Assembly: GCA_902464615.1 (NCBI GenBank)
Contig: CABQKA010000005.1
Span: 1 to 64,000 of the forward strand
DNA length: 64,000 bases
Origin: an uncultured Prevotella sp.
GTDB taxonomy: Bacteria > Bacteroidota > Bacteroidia > Bacteroidales > Bacteroidaceae
Direction: 5' to 3'
The notes under the pieces were generated by a model. That model searched no databases. It was given only the letters and a program-made list of their open reading frames with translations, and was not told where the DNA came from. Position numbers and translations under genes: made by a program. How positions within the stretch are numbered: position 1 is the first letter of the stretch; the number at the start of each line of letters is the position of its first letter. Below are positions 52,015-60,941 of this stretch, piece after piece.

Positions 52015-52656
52015 ATGAAAACATGCCATATCCTTCTGAGCTGTTTGATGGCTATCATAAGCAATGTTGCCTACGCGCAGAGCATGGACTCAGTCCTCGT
52101 TCGCGTGCCACAAAGCGAACTGCCCCTTCTGGAACGCAATCCCAGGTTAGACATGCTTGATTTGTTCAACAGCAACATGGAAGCCAAAGCAGAGAACGCT
52201 TTCGGCGGTAATTCCTATTTACTCGAAAAAGATAAGAATCACCTGTTCATCCGGCTTACAGACGTCAGCGACTGGGAAGTGCAGCGCCTAACCCTACAAG
52301 AAGACACCATATTCGCCTGCATCCATACAGTGCGCACGCCAGCTGCCGGAAGCACAATACGCTATTATACAGGAAACTGGGAGCCAGACACGAGCTACCA
52401 GACAATTGCGCCAGAATTTTCAGCTTTCTGGCAGGCTGGAAACGACAGCCTGTCAGCCGCACGCAAGGAAGAATTACAACGCATAGCCCGCCACTGCCCC
52501 ATAAGCATACGCTGGGAGAAAGAAAGCGGCCAAGCCGCGCTGTCTTTTCAAGTTTCCACTGCGGCTCTGGCCATAGAAGACCAGGAAGACATAAAAAAAT
52601 GCTTGCGAAACATTACCGGCCCGGCAGAACAATTCATACGCAAGCGCACCAAGTGA
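52015..52656 (+). CDS. Exported DUF3256-family protein
   Basis: 213-aa periplasmic or surface protein of a Bacteroidales-only family (DUF3256). The signal peptide is MKTCHILLSCLMAIISNVAYA; then DSVLVRVPQSELPLLERNPRLDMLDLFNSNMEAKAENAFGG (quoted in part) is the family opening, followed by beta-rich WEVQRLTL and TIRYYTGNW. The start is the ATG at 52015. It ends the miaA-kinase-DUF3256 transcript. Function unknown. Confidence 0.82.
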   Translation: MKTCHILLSCLMAIISNVAYAQSMDSVLVRVPQSELPLLERNPRLDMLDLFNSNMEAKAENAFGGNSYLLEKDKNHLFIRLTDVSDWEVQRLTLQEDTIFACIHTVRTPAAGSTIRYYTGNWEPDTSYQTIAPEFSAFWQAGNDSLSAARKEELQRIARHCPISIRWEKESGQAALSFQVSTAALAIEDQEDIKKCLRNITGPAEQFIRKRTK

Positions 52657-52708
52657 CCCCCAGATGCCCACAATATCCCCTCCCATACGATACAGAAATC
52701 TTCAGACG

Positions 52709-52743
52709 TTTGAAACGAGGTCAAAAAATCTTTACTATCTTTG
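52709..52743 (+). promoter_or_regulatory. Promoter of the nucleotide-sugar operon
   Basis: TTTG (52709-52712), 23 bp, TATCTTTG (52736-52743), 27 bp before the ATG at 52771. The spacing is longer than ideal. Confidence 0.55.
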
Positions 52744-52770
52744 TCTCCGGACAGGTATTACAGCAAAAGT

Positions 52771-53202
52771 ATGACACAGGCACCACTCGACAATTGGCAC
52801 ACATTCGGACTATTTGACCTACCGGAATATTGCGACGAACGCGGTGCTCTTGGCGTAGTGGAAGCAACAGACCGCGCACTTTTCCCTTTCGACGTGAAGC
52901 GCATTTTCTGGATACACGATGTCCCTCCCGGGCAAACAAGGGGATGCCACGCTCACCGCAGTTGTGCCGAGGTCTTGGTCGCCCTCAAAGGGAGCATGCA
53001 GGCTCACGTCACGGATGGTCAACACTCCGCCACATACCTGTTGGACAATCCCAAGCGCGCCTTGTACATTCCTGCAATGGTCTGGTGCAGCTTTACAGAA
53101 TTCACACCTGAGTGTCTCTGCCTCTGTCTGGCATCCCATCCGTATGAGCATGAAGGCTACATCAATAGTCTCCCAGACTTCATGAAAGCTGTAAAACGAT
53201 GA
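52771..53202 (+). CDS. FdtA/QdtA-type sugar 3,4-ketoisomerase
   Basis: 143-aa cupin isomerase. The family block DERGALGVVEATDRALPFD-like sequence (RGALGVVEATDRALFPF, residues 22-38), RIFWIHDVPPGQTRGCHAHRSC with the catalytic His pair near 58-62, and YIPAMVWCSF are those of FdtA/QdtA and the N-terminal WxcM domain. These convert dTDP-4-keto-6-deoxyglucose to the 3-keto sugar, ready for C3 amination. The start ATG follows the promoter by 27 bp. The stop overlaps the next start (ATGA). Confidence 0.85.
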   Translation: MTQAPLDNWHTFGLFDLPEYCDERGALGVVEATDRALFPFDVKRIFWIHDVPPGQTRGCHAHRSCAEVLVALKGSMQAHVTDGQHSATYLLDNPKRALYIPAMVWCSFTEFTPECLCLCLASHPYEHEGYINSLPDFMKAVKR

Positions 53203-54161
53203 ATGCAATACACTACAGGTCGGAACAGGCAGACATTTGGAATGCGTTCGTTAGGAACTCACGTAACGGCACATTCCTCTTTGACCGGGCTTTCATGGAA
53301 TATCATAGCGACCGTTTCGAAGACGGCTCGTTGCTCTTTTACGCCAACGATGAACTGCGCGCCGTGTTCCCGGCCAACTTGAAACGAAAGGGGGATGAAG
53401 TACAATCGCATGGAGGGCTAACCTACGGCGGACTGCTCCTGACGCCCCGTGCTTCCATCCAAGATGCGCGGGAAGCATTCATCGCATTGGCATCCCTTTA
53501 TCAAAGGGAAGGCTTTCACAGACTGCGTTATAAACCTGTCCCTCATATTTACCATAAATACCCGGCGGAAGAAGACTTATACTGGCTGTTCCGCGCCGAA
53601 GCCAGTCTTGCAGAACGCACTGTTTCGACGGCGCTGGACCTCCAGTCTCCCCTATCTCGTGAACTTTGGCATAGAAAACTGAAAAAGAAGGCCACAGAAA
53701 GCCTGGTTTTTGAAAAAGACAACCTGAAACAGCTTCCCGAATTCTGGACCATTGTCAACGAGGTACTGTCACAACGCCACCACACAACTCCGGTACACTC
53801 CGTCACGGAAATAGAGTTGCTGTCGGGCAGATTTCCAGAAAACATCCACCTTTATACTGCCACAGACCAAGGACGAGTCATTGCCGGATGCCTGGCTTTC
53901 GTCACGCAAACGACTTTTCACGTCCAATATATGGAAGCGGGAGAAGAGGGCCGCCAACGACGCGCGCTCGACTGGCTCATCCGCATATTGATACCGCTCG
54001 CACGAGAAGCCGGATTGCGCTTTTTCGATTTCGGCATCTCGACCGAAGAAGGCGGAGCCATACTCAACGACGGATTAATTTATCAAAAAGAAGGATTCGG
54101 CGGCCGTGCCATTTGCTACGACACCTATACCGTCGAACTTGAAAAGCTATCCGCATTATGA
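53199..54161 (+). CDS. FemAB/GNAT-like acyltransferase, probable sugar N-acyltransferase
   Basis: 320-aa protein with the double-GNAT FemAB-like architecture: an N-terminal half (GTFLFDRAFMEYHSDRFEDGSLLFY, LKRKGDEVQSHGGLTYGGLLL) and a C-terminal half (VIAGCLAFVTQTTFHVQYMEAGEEG, LARE-AGLRFFDFGISTEEGG). It lies between the isomerase and the aminotransferase with 4-bp overlaps on both sides, the place where the acetyl-CoA-dependent FdtC sits in Fuc3NAc pathways. FdtC is a left-handed beta-helix, this is not, so the acyl donor and group are open questions. Confidence 0.7.
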   Translation: MNAIHYRSEQADIWNAFVRNSRNGTFLFDRAFMEYHSDRFEDGSLLFYANDELRAVFPANLKRKGDEVQSHGGLTYGGLLLTPRASIQDAREAFIALASLYQREGFHRLRYKPVPHIYHKYPAEEDLYWLFRAEASLAERTVSTALDLQSPLSRELWHRKLKKKATESLVFEKDNLKQLPEFWTIVNEVLSQRHHTTPVHSVTEIELLSGRFPENIHLYTATDQGRVIAGCLAFVTQTTFHVQYMEAGEEGRQRRALDWLIRILIPLAREAGLRFFDFGISTEEGGAILNDGLIYQKEGFGGRAICYDTYTVELEKLSAL

Positions 54162-55261
54162 AAGTGCCATTCCTCGATTTGAAAGCAATCAACGCCCGCT
54201 TTGAGCCACACCTGAGCGAAACGGCTACGAAGGTAGTGAACGCCGGCTGGTACGTCAACGGCACCTGCTGCAAAGATTTTGAAAAAAGCTTTGCACAATT
54301 CATCGGCGTGAACCATTGCATCGGAACAGGGAACGGTCTGGAGGCACTCACGCTCATCATTTTAGCCATGAAGCAGCTGGAAGGCTGGAATGAACAATCT
54401 GAAGTCATCGTCCCGGCATTGACATTTATCGCCAGCGCCGCCGCCATCAGCAGAGCTGGCCTGCGCCCGGTTTTCTGCGACGTTGACCATGATTTCGTAA
54501 TAAGCCCCGAAGAAGTCAAGCGGCACATCACCCCCCACACGCGGGCCATCCTTCCCGTCCATTTATACGGACACATGGCAGACATGGCCGCGCTAAACGA
54601 GATAGCCGAGCGCCACCATCTGAAAATCATAGAAGATGCCGCCCAAGCGCACGGTGCATTCTGTGAGGAAACAAAAGCTGGAAACTGGGGCGACGCCGCA
54701 GCATTCAGTTTCTATCCCACCAAAAACCTCGGGGCCTTGGGAGACGGAGGGGCTGTAACAACGAATGACCCGCGGCTTGCCGAAAGGATAAGAATGCTTG
54801 CCAACTATGGCGCACTGCAAAAATATCATCATGAACAAATCGGAGAAAACAGCCGCCTTGACGAAATCCAGGCGGCCTTCCTGACCCAAAAACTTCCAAG
54901 CCTGGATGAAGACAACCGGAAACGGCAAAAGATTGCGCAGATTTACATGAATGAAATCCGGAATGACAGGGTCAGCACTCCATATTCCTGCGACGCAAAA
55001 GCCAGCGTATTCCACATTTATCCGGTCACGACTCCTCACCGCGATAAGCTTCAACGATATATGGCACAGGCCGGCATAGAAACGCTCATACATTACCCGC
55101 TGGCCTTACATCAGCAAAAGGCCTATGCCGCATACCGCCATCTTCACTTCCCCAACGCGGAAAGATGGGCCGCCGAAGAGCTCAGCCTGCCCATGAGTCC
55201 CGTCATGACGGAGGAAGAAGCCCACTACGTAGCCACTACTATTAACCATTTCAGCTTATGA
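54158..55261 (+). CDS. DegT/DnrJ/EryC1 sugar aminotransferase (FdtB-like)
   Basis: 367-aa PLP enzyme. PFLDLKAINARF opens the protein; IGTGNGLEALTLI near residue 57, HLYGHMADM and EDAAQAHGA with the PLP-pairing Asp follow, and SFYPTKNLGALGDGGAV near 185-200 carries the Schiff-base Lys. It fits FdtB/QdtB, which aminate the 3-keto-6-deoxyhexose made by the isomerase two genes upstream, giving a 3-amino-3,6-dideoxyhexose nucleotide. The start and stop overlap their neighbours by 4 bp each. Confidence 0.9.
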   Translation: MKVPFLDLKAINARFEPHLSETATKVVNAGWYVNGTCCKDFEKSFAQFIGVNHCIGTGNGLEALTLIILAMKQLEGWNEQSEVIVPALTFIASAAAISRAGLRPVFCDVDHDFVISPEEVKRHITPHTRAILPVHLYGHMADMAALNEIAERHHLKIIEDAAQAHGAFCEETKAGNWGDAAAFSFYPTKNLGALGDGGAVTTNDPRLAERIRMLANYGALQKYHHEQIGENSRLDEIQAAFLTQKLPSLDEDNRKRQKIAQIYMNEIRNDRVSTPYSCDAKASVFHIYPVTTPHRDKLQRYMAQAGIETLIHYPLALHQQKAYAAYRHLHFPNAERWAAEELSLPMSPVMTEEEAHYVATTINHFSL

Positions 55262-56064
55262 CGTTAGACATCCTCATCTGTTCCTTAAACAAAGGCATCG
55301 TGCGTATCGACGACTTGCTTTTGCCCCAACGGAATGACATACGCTATGTCATTTCGTACCAATACACTGATGAACGATATCTGGATTTAATCCCGGAAAG
55401 GCTCAAGAACCGCCCGGATGTCCGGCTATACAAATATCACGGCCAAGGACTTTCCGCCAACCGTAACCTGGCAATGGAAAAAGCTACCGCCGAACTCGTC
55501 ATGTTTGCTGATGACGACACGCACATCATCCCCGAAGCCGTCGACAAGGTATTCAGCATCTTCGAAGAGCGGCCGAAACTGGATGTCGCATTCTTCTGTG
55601 CCAGCACCTATACAGGAAAATCCTTGAAAGACTATCCGAAGGATGAATTTGACATTGTCAGGATGCCGCACCAATATTCCATCTCCACCATCGAAATGGT
55701 TTGCCGCCGCGCCAGCGTACAAGGCATCGTGCGCTTTGACGAACGCTTCGGCTTAGGCACGAAGTTCCTCACCTGCGGTGAAGAGGAAATCTGGATGGAA
55801 GATGCGTTGCGTGCCGGACTAAAAATGCGGTACTTTCCCATCAAGACGGTAGAGACATCGACAATGTTAAAGAAATCCATGATATACGTGGACGCTGGCG
55901 TGCAGCGCAGCCGCGGCGCCTTTACCTACTACATGTACGGGCAACGCGCCTGGTGGATATGCTTCCGTTTTGCCCTGAAGTCCGCGTCCGCACGGATGTG
56001 CCATTTCTGGCCCATGATGCGCCACCTGAGCGAGGGCATCAGATACATGCGCCGCACGTCATAG
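55258..56064 (+). CDS. Glycosyltransferase family 2 (first of a tandem pair)
   Basis: 268-aa GT2-type enzyme. The start reads LDILICSLNKGI, RNLAMEKATAELVMFADDDT near residue 75 carries the DDD metal motif, and RFDERFGLGTKFLTCGEEEIWMEDAL near 160 is the acceptor-side block. It is clearly related to the next gene (shared LSANRN, DDDT, RFDERFGL and CGEEEI), indicating gene duplication. It overlaps the aminotransferase stop by 4 bp. Donor and acceptor are unknown, though the pathway genes suggest the aminodeoxy sugar may be one donor. Confidence 0.85.
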   Translation: MTLDILICSLNKGIVRIDDLLLPQRNDIRYVISYQYTDERYLDLIPERLKNRPDVRLYKYHGQGLSANRNLAMEKATAELVMFADDDTHIIPEAVDKVFSIFEERPKLDVAFFCASTYTGKSLKDYPKDEFDIVRMPHQYSISTIEMVCRRASVQGIVRFDERFGLGTKFLTCGEEEIWMEDALRAGLKMRYFPIKTVETSTMLKKSMIYVDAGVQRSRGAFTYYMYGQRAWWICFRFALKSASARMCHFWPMMRHLSEGIRYMRRTS

Positions 56065-56071
56065 CCCCACC

Positions 56072-56872
56072 ATGCCTGTCTTAGAATTACTCATCTGTAC
56101 CATCGACGACGGCATACATGCCATTCCGTCTATCTTACTTCCCCGGCGGGCATACGTGCGCTATCTGGTATCCTGGCAACAGGCGCGCCTCAAAGGCAGC
56201 CCCATCCCCGACGAGCTGAAATACAGGGAAGACGTCCGGGTCTTTACTCTTCAGGGAGAAGGACTTTCCGCAAACCGGAACAATGCACTGGCACACGCTG
56301 AAGGCGACATATTGCTTTTGTCCGACGACGACACGCAATACCGCCCGGAATACTTCGACCGTATCCTTCAGGCTTTCGCCGGGCATCCGGAGGCCGATTT
56401 CATCTGTTTCCAAGGGCTGGACGAAGCGGGAGAACCCATCCGCCCTTACCCGGAACAGCCCTTCTATTATGCACACCGGCCGTACGGTGTCTACTATTGC
56501 TCATGGGAAATAGCGTTCCGCCGCAGCAATTCATTGCCCCGGTTTGACGAACGCTTCGGGCTGAAATCCGCCTACTTGGCTTGCGGAGAAGAAGAAATAT
56601 TCATTCACGACGCCCATTTGCGCGGAATGCGCATCCTATACTTGCCCATCCCTGTCGTGCAAACGGACAAGGAGACGACAGGCGGCCGCTTTCTCACGTC
56701 GCCTGCCGTTCAACGCTCCAAAGGCGCTGTGCTTTGCTACATGCACGGCCCCTTCGGCGCATTGCTCCGATGCGTGAAATATGCCTTGTGCCTGCAAGGA
56801 AAAGCCGCACGCCTCAACATCCTGAAAAATCTGACAGACGGCATCCGATACATCAAACGAACCTCACGATGA
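56072..56872 (+). CDS. Glycosyltransferase family 2 (second of a tandem pair)
   Basis: 266-aa GT2-type enzyme homologous to the preceding gene: LELLICTIDDGI, LSANRNNALAHAEGDILLLSDDDTQY near residue 70, RFDERFGLKSAYLACGEEEIFIHDA near 155. It differs mainly in the central acceptor loops, so the two probably add different sugars or linkages. It starts 7 bp after its paralogue and ends with a 4-bp overlap on the next gene. Confidence 0.85.
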   Translation: MPVLELLICTIDDGIHAIPSILLPRRAYVRYLVSWQQARLKGSPIPDELKYREDVRVFTLQGEGLSANRNNALAHAEGDILLLSDDDTQYRPEYFDRILQAFAGHPEADFICFQGLDEAGEPIRPYPEQPFYYAHRPYGVYYCSWEIAFRRSNSLPRFDERFGLKSAYLACGEEEIFIHDAHLRGMRILYLPIPVVQTDKETTGGRFLTSPAVQRSKGAVLCYMHGPFGALLRCVKYALCLQGKAARLNILKNLTDGIRYIKRTSR

Positions 56873-57834
56873 ATTCCGTCAGCGTAGTCATCCCTTTCTA
56901 TAATAGAGACAAATTCCTAAAACGGACTTTGCTCTCCATCTGGAGACAAACCTACCGCCCCATCGAATTGATTTTAGTGGACAACCTGTCCGACGACCAT
57001 TCGCTGGAAATCTGCAAAGCCTTTTCTTCGGAATACAATCAGGACGACTTCGTCATCAAAATATTAAACGCACCACGTCGTGGCGCAAGCATCGCAAGAA
57101 ACGTGGGACTAAGCCAAGCCACCGGACGCTGGATTTCTTTTTTTGACTCGGACGACGAGATGTCTGCCGACTTTCTGGAAAAAATGGTCGGCGTATTGCG
57201 CGGCACGGACCTCGACCTATCCGTAGCGGCCACGAAAATGATTTTTCCCGACAATACAGAAAAAGTCAGAAGTGTCTTCTACACCGGCAACGTCACCGAC
57301 CAGATTCTTGCTGGAATGATTTCCACACAAAGCTGCGTCCTAAAGACCGCATTCGCCAGACATATCGGAGGATGGAACGAACAGTTGACCACGTGGGACG
57401 ATTGGGAATTCGGCGTGCGGATACTATTGGCACGCCCCCGGTTGAAATGGATGAAAGGAGAGGTGTTTCACCGTATATACCAACACGGAGACAGCATCAC
57501 CGGGACAAGCATGAGCGGAAATCTGCCCGCCAAATTGCATGCCATCGAAACGGTTGAAAAAGAATGCGGGGAAGACGCCTGCCGGGAAGCAGCCCGCCTG
57601 GCGCTCGCCGCACGCAGAATACTGCTCGCCGCCCAAATTGCCAAAGAAAAAGAGATGGCCCATACAACGCGGCTCAGACAAAGCACGATAGGAAGCCAGC
57701 AAGGCCGTTTTGCGAAGGCCGTTTTGCAAGTTCTCTATCATTATACCGCGCACGGAGGCAAAGGCGGGTGGTACATTTTCCGGATTTTTCTGCGCGCACT
57801 GCACCTCCTTTTCCCCGTCCGCTACCGTTTATAG
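56869..57834 (+). CDS. Glycosyltransferase family 2 (third of the operon)
   Basis: 321-aa GT2 enzyme with the canonical start VSVVIPFYNRDKFLKRTLLSIWRQTYRPIELILVDN, then NAPRRGASIARNVGLSQATGRWISFFDSDDEMS near residue 80 giving the DxDD site, and TWDDWEFGVRILLA near 170. A basic, partly hydrophobic C-terminus (YHYTAHGGKGGWYIFRIFLRALHLLFPVRYRL) may bind the membrane. It is the last gene of the operon. A much longer frame starting upstream at 56581 is an antisense-type extension of the preceding gene and is rejected. Confidence 0.87.
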   Translation: MNSVSVVIPFYNRDKFLKRTLLSIWRQTYRPIELILVDNLSDDHSLEICKAFSSEYNQDDFVIKILNAPRRGASIARNVGLSQATGRWISFFDSDDEMSADFLEKMVGVLRGTDLDLSVAATKMIFPDNTEKVRSVFYTGNVTDQILAGMISTQSCVLKTAFARHIGGWNEQLTTWDDWEFGVRILLARPRLKWMKGEVFHRIYQHGDSITGTSMSGNLPAKLHAIETVEKECGEDACREAARLALAARRILLAAQIAKEKEMAHTTRLRQSTIGSQQGRFAKAVLQVLYHYTAHGGKGGWYIFRIFLRALHLLFPVRYRL

Positions 57835-57872
57835 TCTCCTTTGGCCTCTTCATGCCAGCCGCTCCGGCACTT

Positions 57873-59123
57873 TTACAGCCCCAGCCTCCTGATGGCTTCG
57901 TCAAGGTACTTTTGATATGAAGGCGGAAGTTCTCCCGCGCTTGCCTGCAAGTGTTTCCAAAGCGCGGCCGCAGGTTGATAACAGGCATAATGTGCAAGCA
58001 TCGCAGCCGTCAAGGCACAGCGTCCGCCACACATCTCGTGATTATCCACAGACACCTGGAATAAAGAGACAGCATAGTCCTCCTGCCCTGCCTCCAGATA
58101 AAGTTGGGCGGCCTCGAAGCGCTCGCCCCAATGCTCGCCCCCCAATGCGTTCAAGGACATGAACTGCATGTAGGCGTCCTCATAGTTTCCTGTCCGAATC
58201 TGGCAAAAGCCTAAGCGCGCCACGATTTTTTCACGGTCGCGATGCCCCCTAGGGCAATAAATACCGGCATAGGCGTAGCAAGAATTTGCCTTATCGTAGT
58301 CGCCACGGGCATAAAGCACGTCTCCGCAATCCTCGCACGTCATATAGTCCTGGCTTTGGATGGCGCTGTACATAATAGCGTCCATGTCGCCGGACTGGTG
58401 AGCCTGCACGAACTGCCTCATACGCGACGCTTCGCGGTGGGGGCCTATGGCCAATGCGTATTCGCACGCGTCCAAGGCCGCCGCATAATCCTCCGCACGG
58501 AAGCAGCATCCGGCCAACTGTGTCCACAGGTCTTGGTCAAAAGGATTGGCATCCAACAGCTCGTTAAGCAGGCGTCGGGCCTCCGGATACTGACAAGCCA
58601 CGCTATAACATTCTATTTTCAATGCGATTACCTGTGAGTAATCCGTATAGGACTTATCAATCTTGGCCAGCCACTTCAGGGCGTAAAAAACGTAGCCGAA
58701 GTCCCGGAACAGGGCTGCGCAGTCAAAGAGGAAATCAAACTCAGGGAGGTCCAAGATAGCCGGCAGAGAGTTGTGGATAATCTGGTCGGCACGCACCAGG
58801 TCGCAGGCACGCACATTGTACTCTACGTCGAAAAGCAAACTGTCATAGCGCGACGGCATGGCCTGCTTGCGCTCTTTTTTTGCCGTAGCCCAGTCGCCGT
58901 CATCGGCAGCCCAATGCGCGCGCGTCAGGATTACTTCCGGATTGTCCGGATCGTGCTGTTCGGCAGCGCGGCGGCACAACTCCGCCTCGAAGTCCATTCC
59001 GGCACGGGAATAATAATCCATCAGATCCAACAAGTCGTAAGCGTCCATGTCCGGCAACCGCGTACCGCCCCACTTACGCTCGAACTCATCGGCCAAACTT
59101 TCCAATTCTTTCTTTCTGTCCAT
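57873..59123 (-). CDS. Tetratricopeptide-like repeat protein, function unknown
   Basis: 416-aa soluble helical protein. The start is the ATG at 59123 (MDRKKELESLADEFERKWGG); a longer frame from 59246 adds unlikely residues. From residue 30 on it forms TPR-like helix pairs (DPDNPEVILTRAHWAADDGDWATAKKE, NPFDQDLWTQLAGCCFRAEDYAAALDACEYALAIGP). The second half is Cys-rich (MTCEDCGDVLYARGDYDKANSCYAYAGIYC), though not a recognised zinc motif. It is convergent with the glycan operon and upstream of nothing obvious, so its partners are unknown. Confidence 0.75.
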   Translation of the reverse strand: MDRKKELESLADEFERKWGGTRLPDMDAYDLLDLMDYYSRAGMDFEAELCRRAAEQHDPDNPEVILTRAHWAADDGDWATAKKERKQAMPSRYDSLLFDVEYNVRACDLVRADQIIHNSLPAILDLPEFDFLFDCAALFRDFGYVFYALKWLAKIDKSYTDYSQVIALKIECYSVACQYPEARRLLNELLDANPFDQDLWTQLAGCCFRAEDYAAALDACEYALAIGPHREASRMRQFVQAHQSGDMDAIMYSAIQSQDYMTCEDCGDVLYARGDYDKANSCYAYAGIYCPRGHRDREKIVARLGFCQIRTGNYEDAYMQFMSLNALGGEHWGERFEAAQLYLEAGQEDYAVSLFQVSVDNHEMCGGRCALTAAMLAHYACYQPAAALWKHLQASAGELPPSYQKYLDEAIRRLGL

Positions 59124-59230
59124 ATCGGGTTCGGTCTTGCCCTGTAAAAAACGGGCTGTTCCCCCCTTGAGGAAGGAACAGTTGCCGTTTACTTTTTTCG
59201 ATTGATGACGCAGGCTTGTATGCCTGGAAT

Positions 59231-60919
59231 TTAATGCTTTGCCCATCCGTCCTTCAGACCAACAGTCCGGTTAAAGACGGGATGCTCCGGTGTGAAGTTC
59301 TTGTCATAAGTAAAATATCCGATACGCTGGAACTGCAAATAGCGGTTTTCCCGGTGCGTAATTGCAAACTGCTCCACGTAGCACGTTTTCAAAACCGTCA
59401 AGGAATCAGGATTCAGCAATTCGCGGAAATCGCGCTCGTCGGCCGACGGATTTTCCACCGTAAACAGGCGGTCATAGAGTCTGACTTCTGCCGGGATGCT
59501 GTGAGCCACGCTGACCCAGTGCAGTGTGCCTTTGACCTTACGGTTAGCCCCTTCCAGACCGCTGCGGCTCGAAGGGTCATATTCGCAATATATTTCTTCT
59601 ACGACACCGTCGTCATTTTTCTTACAGCCTGTGCATTTGACAATATAGGCGTTTTTCAGACGGACTTCCTTACCGGGCACCATACGGAAGAATTTTTTCG
59701 GCGCGTCCTCCATAAAGTCGTCGCGCTCTATCCAGAGTTCGCGGCTGAACGTGATGGCATGCGTGCCTTCCTCTGGGCGTTCCGGATTGTTGACGGTCTC
59801 CATTTCCTCCGTCTGTCCCTCCGGATAATTAGTAACGATGAGTTTCACCGGATGGATAACAGCGGAAACACGCAGTGCCCTGGCGTTCAAGTCTTCGCGG
59901 GCGGCTGCCTCCAGCATGGCGTAATCGTTCAAGGCGTCGAACTTCGTATAGCCGATCATGTCGATAAACTTGCGGACGGCTTCGGGAGAATAGCCCCGAC
60001 GCCGCAAGCCGCAGATGGTCGGCATACGGGGGTCGTCCCATCCGTCTACCAGATGCTCCTGTACAAGAGCCAGCAACTTGCGCTTGCTCATCACGGTGTA
60101 GGTCAGATTCAGACGGTTGAACTCATACTGCCGGGGACGGTTGTCTTCCAAATTTTTTCCTTCCTTCAGCTCGTCAATAAAGTAGTCGTACAAAGGACGG
60201 TGCGGGACAAACTCCAACGTGCAGATGGAATGGGTTACTCCCTCAAAATAGTCGCTTTGGCCGTGGGCGAAATCATACATCGGATAAGCCTTCCACTTGT
60301 TGCCTGTACGGTGATGCTCCTTATTAATGATACGATACATCACCGGGTCGCGGAAATGCATGTTGGGATTGGCCATATCTATCTTGGCCCGCAAGACCAT
60401 GGAGCCTTCTGGCAGCTCGCCGGAATTCATCTTTTCAAAAAGGCGCAGGTTCTCCTCCACCGGACGGTTGCGGAACTTACTCTCTACGCCAGGTTGTGTC
60501 GGCGTACCTTTCTGCTGAGCAATCTCTTCACTTGTCTGTTCATCAACGTAAGCCTTGCCCTCCTTTATCAGACGGACGGCAAAATCCCACAATTGCTGAA
60601 AATAGTCGGAAGCATGGTAAATATTTTCCCACTGGAAGCCTAACCACTGGATGTCCTCCTTGATGGCTTCCACGTATTCCGTATCTTCTTTCTGAGGGTT
60701 GGTATCATCGAAGCGTAGGTTGCAGACCCCACCGAACTTCTGTGCGATGCCGAAGTTTATACATACGGCCTTGGCGTGGCCGATATGCAGATAGCCGTTC
60801 GGCTCCGGCGGGAAACGGGTTTGCAAACGCCCGCCATTCTTACCTTCCTGCAAATCCTTCGCAACAATCTGTTCTATAAAATTAAGACTTTTCCTCTCGT
60901 TGTTTCCAGAATCGGTCAT
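59231..60919 (-). CDS. glnS: Glutaminyl-tRNA synthetase
   Basis: 562-aa class I aminoacyl-tRNA synthetase. The HIGH-type signature is in RFPPEPNGYLHIGHAKAVCINFG near residue 38; the KMSKS-type loop is VMSKRKLLALV near 270. The C-terminal anticodon-binding beta-barrels include GTLHWVSVAHSIPAEVRLYDRLF. The enzyme charges tRNA-Gln directly. It is 22 bp downstream of recQ on the same strand, so both may be cotranscribed. Confidence 0.96.
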   Translation of the reverse strand: MTDSGNNERKSLNFIEQIVAKDLQEGKNGGRLQTRFPPEPNGYLHIGHAKAVCINFGIAQKFGGVCNLRFDDTNPQKEDTEYVEAIKEDIQWLGFQWENIYHASDYFQQLWDFAVRLIKEGKAYVDEQTSEEIAQQKGTPTQPGVESKFRNRPVEENLRLFEKMNSGELPEGSMVLRAKIDMANPNMHFRDPVMYRIINKEHHRTGNKWKAYPMYDFAHGQSDYFEGVTHSICTLEFVPHRPLYDYFIDELKEGKNLEDNRPRQYEFNRLNLTYTVMSKRKLLALVQEHLVDGWDDPRMPTICGLRRRGYSPEAVRKFIDMIGYTKFDALNDYAMLEAAAREDLNARALRVSAVIHPVKLIVTNYPEGQTEEMETVNNPERPEEGTHAITFSRELWIERDDFMEDAPKKFFRMVPGKEVRLKNAYIVKCTGCKKNDDGVVEEIYCEYDPSSRSGLEGANRKVKGTLHWVSVAHSIPAEVRLYDRLFTVENPSADERDFRELLNPDSLTVLKTCYVEQFAITHRENRYLQFQRIGYFTYDKNFTPEHPVFNRTVGLKDGWAKH

Positions 60920-60941
60920 CGTATTTCTCGATTTAGTTTAG

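Noticed and set aside
52771..57834. Glycan operon as a horizontally acquired island
   Set aside because: No integrase, tRNA junction, repeats or clear base-composition change was seen at either end, so transfer cannot be claimed from this window.
59216..60643. 475-codon open frame antisense to glnS
   Set aside because: Opposite a complete glutaminyl-tRNA synthetase; no promoter or motif support.
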